Assembly: GCF_007828865.1 (NCBI RefSeq)
Contig: NZ_VIVK01000001.1
Span: 4,216,001-4,280,000 of the forward strand
DNA from: Kribbella amoyensis
Lineage (GTDB): Bacteria; Actinomycetota; Actinomycetes; Propionibacteriales; Kribbellaceae
Reading direction: 5' to 3'
DNA length: 64,000 bases
Shown here in pieces: positions 59,594 to 64,000 of the stretch; the first letter of the stretch is position 1; each line of letters starts with the position of its first letter. Under the pieces are notes generated by a model that saw only the letters and a list, made by a program, of their open reading frames with translations, was not told where the DNA came from and ran no database searches. The translations under genes were made by a program, and so were the position numbers.

Positions 59594-59929
59594 TTGACCG
59601 CTGATCTCTCGGCCGAGGACACCAAACTGGTCACGCTCGCCCGTGCCGCCCGGGCCCGGACCCGAGCTGCCGAGGGCGCCGCCGTCCGTGACTCCGACGG
59701 GCGCACGTACGCCGCCTGCACCGTCCAGCTCGACACCGTGCTGTTGTCGGCCCTGCAGCTGGCGACGGCGATGGCGGTGTCGTCCGGCGTGAAGGGCCTG
59801 GAGGCCGCGGCCGTGGTCACCGACGGCGGCGAGGTCGACGTCGAGGTGGTCCGGTACTTCGGTGGCGCCGCGCTGCCGGTAGTCGTTGCTGATGGCAACG
59901 GAGAGGTTCGTGATGTTGTCCACACCTGA
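59594..59929 (+). CDS. Degenerate cytidine-deaminase-like protein between CNNM and era
   Basis: 111 residues. The strand pattern (GAAVRDSDGRTYAACTVQL, then LSALQLATAMAVSSGVKGLEAAAVVTDG) follows cytidine deaminase, but the zinc site is gone: where an active enzyme has C/H-A-E there is S-A-L, and no PCxxC follows. It is therefore probably not a deaminase. A homologue stands at the same place in mycobacteria (Rv2365c). Start is TTG 59594 with GGAG at 59583-59586; it ends 17 bp inside era. Confidence 0.85.
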   Translation: MTADLSAEDTKLVTLARAARARTRAAEGAAVRDSDGRTYAACTVQLDTVLLSALQLATAMAVSSGVKGLEAAAVVTDGGEVDVEVVRYFGGAALPVVVADGNGEVRDVVHT

Positions 59930-60842
59930 GGAGTTCCGGTCCGGCTTCGCCTGTTTCGTCGGCCGGCCGAACGCGGGCAAGTCCACGCTCACGAACGCCC
60001 TGGTCGGGCAGAAGATCGTGATCACCTCGTCGAAGCCGCAGACCACCCGGCACGCCGTCCGCGGCATCGTGCACCGGCCGGACGCGCAGCTCGTCCTGGT
60101 CGACACCCCCGGCCTGCACAAGCCGCGCACCCTGCTCGGTGAGCGGCTCAACGACCTGGTCAAGACCACCTGGGCCGAGGTCGACGTGATCGCGATCTGC
60201 CTGCCGGCCAGCGACAAGATCGGTCCCGGCGACCGGTTCCTGGTCGGTGAGGCGGCGAAGGTCGCGAAGACCCCGAAGGTCGCGCTGGCCACCAAGTCCG
60301 ACCTGGTCAGCCCGGACCGGATGGCCGAGCACCTGACCGAGATCGCCGCGCTCGGCGAGTCGGTCGGGATCGAGTGGGCCTCGGTGGTGCCGGTGTCCGC
60401 GGTCGACGGCTTCCAGGTCGACGTCGTCGCCGACGAGCTGGTGAGGCTGCTGCCCGAGGGCATGCCGCTGTACCCGGACGGCGACGTCACCGACGAGCCG
60501 GAGGAGATCCTGGTCGGCGAGCTGATCCGGGAGGCCGCGCTGGAGGGTGTCCGGGACGAGCTGCCGCACTCGATCGCGGTCACCATCGACGAGATGGGGC
60601 TGCGCGAGGGCCGGCCGGAGGACAAGCCGCTGCTCGACATCTACGCGAACATCTTCCTCGAGCGGGACAGCCAGAAGGGCATCGTGATCGGGCACAAGGG
60701 CACCCGGCTGCGCGAGGTCGGCGCGAACGCCCGCCGCCAGATCGAGGCGCTGCTCGGGACCCCGGTATACCTCGACCTGCACGTCAAGATCGCCAAGAAC
60801 TGGCAGACCGACGCCAAGCACCTGCGCAAACTGGGCTTCTGA
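59913..60842 (+). CDS. era: GTPase Era
   Basis: Ribosome-assembly GTPase that binds the 3' end of 16S rRNA. 309 residues: GRPNAGKST (G1), TTRH (G2), DTPGLHKP (G3), TKSD (G4), VSAVDG (G5), and a C-terminal KH domain with ERDSQKGIVIGHKGTRLREVGANARRQIE. I use ATG 59913, 6 nt after GGAGAGG (59900-59906); ATG 59892 and GTG 59910 are in frame. Overlaps the preceding gene by 17 bp. Confidence 0.97.
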   Translation: MLSTPEEFRSGFACFVGRPNAGKSTLTNALVGQKIVITSSKPQTTRHAVRGIVHRPDAQLVLVDTPGLHKPRTLLGERLNDLVKTTWAEVDVIAICLPASDKIGPGDRFLVGEAAKVAKTPKVALATKSDLVSPDRMAEHLTEIAALGESVGIEWASVVPVSAVDGFQVDVVADELVRLLPEGMPLYPDGDVTDEPEEILVGELIREAALEGVRDELPHSIAVTIDEMGLREGRPEDKPLLDIYANIFLERDSQKGIVIGHKGTRLREVGANARRQIEALLGTPVYLDLHVKIAKNWQTDAKHLRKLGF

Positions 60843-61559
60843 GTGAGCACCACGCTCGACCCGGTTGCCCCTGGTGACTCGTCGGCGGCCGTGCTCACCA
60901 ACCCGGCATACGCCGCGCTGACCGGGCCGCACGCCGAGTTCGCCGAGATCCGGGGGAACGCGCGCAGGTACCCGTCCGACGTCGCGCCGTTCCTCGGCCT
61001 GCCGACGGACCCGACCGACCAGGACTGGGCCGACGCGGCCGAGCTGGTCGGGTCAGGTCATACCGCGGCCCTGATGCGCCCGGACCTGCCGATCCCGTCC
61101 GAGTGGTTCAAGCTCGATCGGCAGTTCGACCTGGTCCAGTTCGCGGCGCCGCCGTCGTTCGGGCTCGCCGACACCGAGCTGGTACGCCTCGGCCCGGACG
61201 ACGTCCCGGACATGCTGGCCCTGGTCGCGCTGACCGACCCGGGCCCGTTCCGCACCCGTACCGTTGCTCTCGGCACCTACCTCGGCCTCCGCCGGGACGG
61301 CGAGCTGATCGCGATGGCCGGCGAGCGCTTCCACCCACCCGGCCACGTCGAGCTCAGCGCGGTCTGCACCCACCCCGACCACCGCGGCCAAGGCCTCGCC
61401 ACCCGCCTGATCCGCGCAGTAGTAGCGGGTGCAGAGGACCGCGGCGACCAAGCCTTCCTCCACACCGGCGGCACCAACACGCGAGCCATCCGCCTCTACG
61501 AATCCCTGGGCTTCATCATCACCAACCGCATGAAGGTCACCATCATCCAGGCGCTGTGA
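60843..61559 (+). CDS. GNAT-family N-acetyltransferase
   Basis: 238 residues. The acetyl-CoA site is VELSAVCTHPDHRGQGLATRLIRAV (about residues 165-189, RGQGLA motif), followed by LHTGGTNTRAIRLYESLGF. The N-terminal half is a second, poorly conserved domain. GTG 60843 directly follows the era stop, so it is co-transcribed. Substrate unknown. Confidence 0.9.
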   Translation: MSTTLDPVAPGDSSAAVLTNPAYAALTGPHAEFAEIRGNARRYPSDVAPFLGLPTDPTDQDWADAAELVGSGHTAALMRPDLPIPSEWFKLDRQFDLVQFAAPPSFGLADTELVRLGPDDVPDMLALVALTDPGPFRTRTVALGTYLGLRRDGELIAMAGERFHPPGHVELSAVCTHPDHRGQGLATRLIRAVVAGAEDRGDQAFLHTGGTNTRAIRLYESLGFIITNRMKVTIIQAL

Positions 61560-61563
61560 TCCT

Positions 61564-61873
61564 GCCTGCGAGCAGCGGGCCAACGTCCACTGGCTGGACG
61601 GTGGCACCGGCGCGGGCAAGTCCACCATCGCCCGCCGCCTGTCCGCCGAGTACGGGGGAGGGCTTCGGCCTGATCGTCGACGATCTGCTCCGCCTTCCAG
61701 CGGTGCCGACCGTGGTCGAAGGCTTCCGGTTGTTGCCGGAGCTGGTGGAGCCGCTGCTCACCGACCGCCTGACAAGCACGACCGCGCGTCTCGGCCTGCA
61801 GGGAGTACCGGTCGAGGTCGGCACCACCGAGGACGAACTGACCAAGCGAGTGACCGGACTGTTCAGCCTCTGA
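61564..61873 (+). pseudogene. Remnant of a P-loop kinase with internal deletion
   Basis: One frame encodes VHWLDGGTGAGKSTIARRLSAEYG (Walker A near 61600-61640) and then runs on as nonsense; another frame from about 61660 encodes LIVDDLLRLPAVPTVVEGFRLLPELVEPLLTDR and a short tail to the stop at 61871-61873. The two blocks look like the start and a later part of one nucleoside/AAA-type kinase, joined after loss of the middle and a frame change. No start codon with a ribosome site precedes the first block. Confidence 0.75.
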
Positions 61874-61912
61874 CGGGGGCGAGACCCGCAGGGCTTGGAC
61901 CCTCACCAGCGA

Positions 61913-62194
61913 CTACCAGAAGGTGAACCAACGCCCCAGAACGCCGACAGTCCATCGCACAGCGTTCCCGAATCCACGCCTGAGGTCTCGGTGCACGAGC
62001 GAGAGGACCAACGCGAGCACGACGTACGTCCCGGCAAGGATTCCCAGAAGGATGACCGCGACCTGCACATCGACCGCAATCGCCATGACTACGAGAAGCG
62101 CAGCGACTGTCGCCAACCCAATCAGTGTGTCGCCACGATCAGGGGCAAGACCGAGGCGGCCCTCTGGCTGGTCCGAGCCTTCCTCAGGTGTCAC
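61913..62194 (-). CDS. Small two-helix membrane protein
   Basis: 93 residues with hydrophobic segments at about residues 22-42 (DTLIGLATVAALLVVMAIAV) and 45-68 (QVAVILLGILAGTYVVLALVLSLV), then a basic, Trp-ending tail. GTG 62194. No family recognised. It lies antisense to no other gene and close to the decayed kinase. Confidence 0.6.
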   Translation of the reverse strand: MTPEEGSDQPEGRLGLAPDRGDTLIGLATVAALLVVMAIAVDVQVAVILLGILAGTYVVLALVLSLVHRDLRRGFGNAVRWTVGVLGRWFTFW

Positions 62195-62305
62195 CAGTCG
62201 CCCCTACGATCTCGCTGTCCCCGCCGAGCGTAGTGCCTGCAGGACCCCCCAGCGATCCCGTTTATTCCAGTGCATCGATGGGTGGGGCGCTCTAGATTGC
62301 GTGGG

Positions 62306-63226
62306 GTGGATCTTTCGCAGTTCGGGGTGCCGGTGGGGTCGATGGTTCGCGTTCATGGTGGGTTCGCGAATCGGATGTATCGGCTCGACACCGATCGGGG
62401 GTCGTTCGCGGTGAAGGAGCTGAACCTCGCCGACCGCCGCCTCATCTATCACGTCGAGGATGTGTTCAGGTTCGAGCGGGCGGCCTTCGCCGCGGGGATC
62501 CCGATGCCGGAGCCGATCTCGGCCGACCACCAGACGCTCGTCCATCGGTGGGTCGAGGGGGAGAAGGTGCCCGAGGCACCGGTGTCGGCGGCGTTCGCGG
62601 TCGAGATCGGTGAGATCCTCGCGCGCATCCACGCACTCGACGTCGAGTGGACCCACGGCGCGATCGAGGAGCCGACGGCACGGGACTGGCCCGAGCTCGC
62701 CGCACGGGCGGCAGCGACCGGACAGCCGTGGGCCGGCGACCTCGCCTCCCAGACGGAGACGTTCCTCGCGATCGCCCACTTCGTCGACACCTGCGAGCGT
62801 CCAGGCCCCGTCGTCCTGACCCACAAAGACATCCAGCCGTGGAACCTGCTCGCCCGCGACGGCCGGCCGGTGGTACTCGACTGGGAGCTCTCGGGCCTGC
62901 TCGACCTGGCCGGCGAACTCGGCTCGACCGCACTGAGCCTCGCGAAAGGTCCTGGCTTCGACAGCATCGAGCCAACGATCTTCCGCGCGGTGCTCGACGG
63001 CTACGTCGCAGGAGGTGGAGTACTGCCGCCACCGGGTCCGAGCTGGTTCGTCTACCTGATTGGCGGCTGGCTGGGCCACACGAGATGGAACATCCTCCGC
63101 TGCCTCGCAGACGTCGAGGCAAGCACCGGCCCAGACCTGGCGCTGTCCCACGAATCCGTACAGAACGGCCTCCGCGGCCTCCCCGACCTGTTCAGCCGCC
63201 TCCCGGACCTCGAGACGCTGCTCTAG
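62306..63226 (+). CDS. Aminoglycoside-phosphotransferase-like kinase (APH/choline kinase fold)
   Basis: 306 residues. Features: GGFANRMYRLDTDRGSFAVKELNL (nucleotide loop and Lys), VLTHKDIQPWNLLARDGRPVVLDWELSG (HxDxxxxN catalytic loop and DWE in place of DFD), and a helical C-terminus. The substrate is unknown; most such genes act on small metabolites, not antibiotics. GTG 62306 is 7 bp after TAGATT (62293-62298), so the message is probably leaderless; the longer frame to 62270 would include the promoter. Confidence 0.87.
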   Translation: MDLSQFGVPVGSMVRVHGGFANRMYRLDTDRGSFAVKELNLADRRLIYHVEDVFRFERAAFAAGIPMPEPISADHQTLVHRWVEGEKVPEAPVSAAFAVEIGEILARIHALDVEWTHGAIEEPTARDWPELAARAAATGQPWAGDLASQTETFLAIAHFVDTCERPGPVVLTHKDIQPWNLLARDGRPVVLDWELSGLLDLAGELGSTALSLAKGPGFDSIEPTIFRAVLDGYVAGGGVLPPPGPSWFVYLIGGWLGHTRWNILRCLADVEASTGPDLALSHESVQNGLRGLPDLFSRLPDLETLL

Positions 63227-63250
63227 CTTCGGGCTCGGTTCCTGGGTGGT

Positions 63251-63757
63251 TCAGTAGCCGCGAGGCTCGGTCTTTGATCCGACGCCTCGCCAGGCGGCCG
63301 GGCTCGACGCGGCCGGCTGGCTCGCGACGGCGCCGGCCGCTGGGGCGTACGGATCGCGCGACCGCTCGGCCTGCTCCTGCTGTTGTCCGGCCGGGAACTG
63401 TTGCTGGAGCCCGTCGGCGAACTTGAGCACCTGGCCGATCTTCTCCTCGGGACTGTGTTTCTCGTACCGCGATCCGCCTAGGCCGTGGCTCACCACCACG
63501 GCAGAGTCGTAGGACTCGTCCGGGTAGATGTAGGGGTCAGTCTTCGTCGGCGTGACCACCAGGTTCTCTGCCTGGTTCACGGACTTGCGGCCGACGACAT
63601 AGCGATGGCCGTCGTTGTAGCTGTGCTGCTTGACGAATTCGAACTCGTGCTCGCACGTGGCGCTCACGGCGTCGATGAGGTCACTGCCCTTCACCGGTCG
63701 TCCGAACTTCACGGTGTGCATGGCGACGGAATCGCTGAGGTCGATCACCTTCGTCAT
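63251..63757 (-). CDS. Hypothetical protein with disordered C-terminus
   Basis: 168 residues from ATG 63757 (MTKVIDLSDSVAM); ATG 63778 is an alternative. The first 110 residues look folded (HTVKFGRPVKGSDLIDAVSATCEHEFEFVKQHSYNDGHRYVVGRKSV...), the rest is Gln/Ala/Pro-rich (GLQQQFPAGQQQEQAERS...). No family recognised. Stop is 24 bp from the convergent phosphotransferase gene. Confidence 0.65.
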   Translation of the reverse strand: MTKVIDLSDSVAMHTVKFGRPVKGSDLIDAVSATCEHEFEFVKQHSYNDGHRYVVGRKSVNQAENLVVTPTKTDPYIYPDESYDSAVVVSHGLGGSRYEKHSPEEKIGQVLKFADGLQQQFPAGQQQEQAERSRDPYAPAAGAVASQPAASSPAAWRGVGSKTEPRGY

Positions 63758-63863
63758 GGTTCCATGGCCGCGGGGCATCGAGGATCGCCGGCCGGGGCCG
63801 GCCGCGCTTACCGTGGCATGGTCGGCTCCTGAGGTGGCCGGCCGAGGTCAGGGGAGGGTGCAG

Positions 63864-64000
63864 ATGAGGTTCCTGGTTCGGATTCTGGTGAACGCGGTCG
63901 CGCTCGGTGTCGCGGCCTGGTTGCTGGACGGCATTAGCATCAGTGGGTCGACCGATACGCGGCGGGCGCTGACGTTGCTGGCCGTGGCGGCGATCTTCGG
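63864..64000 (+). CDS. Phage-holin-like (PF04020-type) membrane protein, N-terminal part
   Basis: 45 residues before the window ends. MRFLVRILVNAVALGVAAW followed by LLDGISISGSTD and TRRALTLLAVAAIFG matches the start of the four-helix family called phage holin family 4 or YvlD, a chromosomal membrane protein despite its name. ATG 63864 has GGGGAGGG 5-12 nt upstream; GTG 63858 is also possible. Confidence 0.8.
   Translation, partial: MRFLVRILVNAVALGVAAWLLDGISISGSTDTRRALTLLAVAAIF

Noticed and set aside
62306..63226. Aminoglycoside resistance gene
   Set aside because: Only the general kinase fold is visible; nothing points to antibiotic specificity, and no mobile element is near.

Overview
The window is high-GC DNA with actinobacterial rRNA, GTG and TTG starts, several apparently leaderless genes, and the hrcA-dnaJ-rsmE and phoH-ybeY-CNNM-era clusters in actinobacterial order. 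The 16S gene and gene content look most like Kribbella (Nocardioidaceae/Kribbellaceae). That is recognition from memory, not a search.

Layout. 1-3.5 kb: uronate catabolism (kduD, cut by the window edge, and kduI), divergent from a sodium:solute symporter and a small tautomerase, with shared GGAAC/GTTCC operator-like sequences. 3.5-4 kb: an array of facing repeats. 4-13 kb: chromosomal genes (asd, a coiled-coil membrane protein, fadD, an MMPL transporter, hemW). 13-26.4 kb: a glycan-utilisation locus with a family 8 polysaccharide lyase, an M60 metallopeptidase, an alpha-L-fucosidase, a CUT1-type ABC importer without an ATPase, a 2-hydroxyacid dehydrogenase, a DUF2264 protein and a LacI regulator. 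Three promoters in this locus carry the same palindrome, AGNAANCGNTTNCT, just after the -10. 26.7-29.2 kb: an orphan sugar-binding lipoprotein and a second LacI regulator. 29.27-30.35 kb: an intact IS481-family element with a 6-bp target duplication. 30.3-39.3 kb: membrane and lipoproteins, a patatin-like protein, DUF3097, a Phd/VapC toxin-antitoxin pair and an ECF42-type sigma factor with its DGPF partner. 39.3-45.2 kb: one complete rRNA operon (16S-23S-5S) with two promoters, no spacer tRNA and a strong terminator. 45.2-50.1 kb: an NCS1 permease, an MBL hydrolase, a stand-alone EF-Tu domain II protein and a ThuA/Gfo-Idh pair. 50.2-61.6 kb: hrcA (with a CIRCE element), dnaJ, rsmE, phoH, ybeY, a CNNM/CBS protein, a degenerate deaminase-like protein and era, interrupted by a methyltransferase, an ECF sigma unit and a phospholipase C-like gene. 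61.6-64 kb: a decayed P-loop kinase, a phosphotransferase, small unknowns and the start of a holin-like membrane protein.

The likely joint logic of the first 27 kb is secreted cleavage of acidic or fucosylated glycans and glycoproteins (PL8 lyase, M60 peptidase), import of the fragments by the ABC system, intracellular trimming (GH29 fucosidase, DUF2264 protein), and entry of unsaturated uronates into central metabolism through KduI and KduD. No tRNA gene and no CRISPR array was seen.
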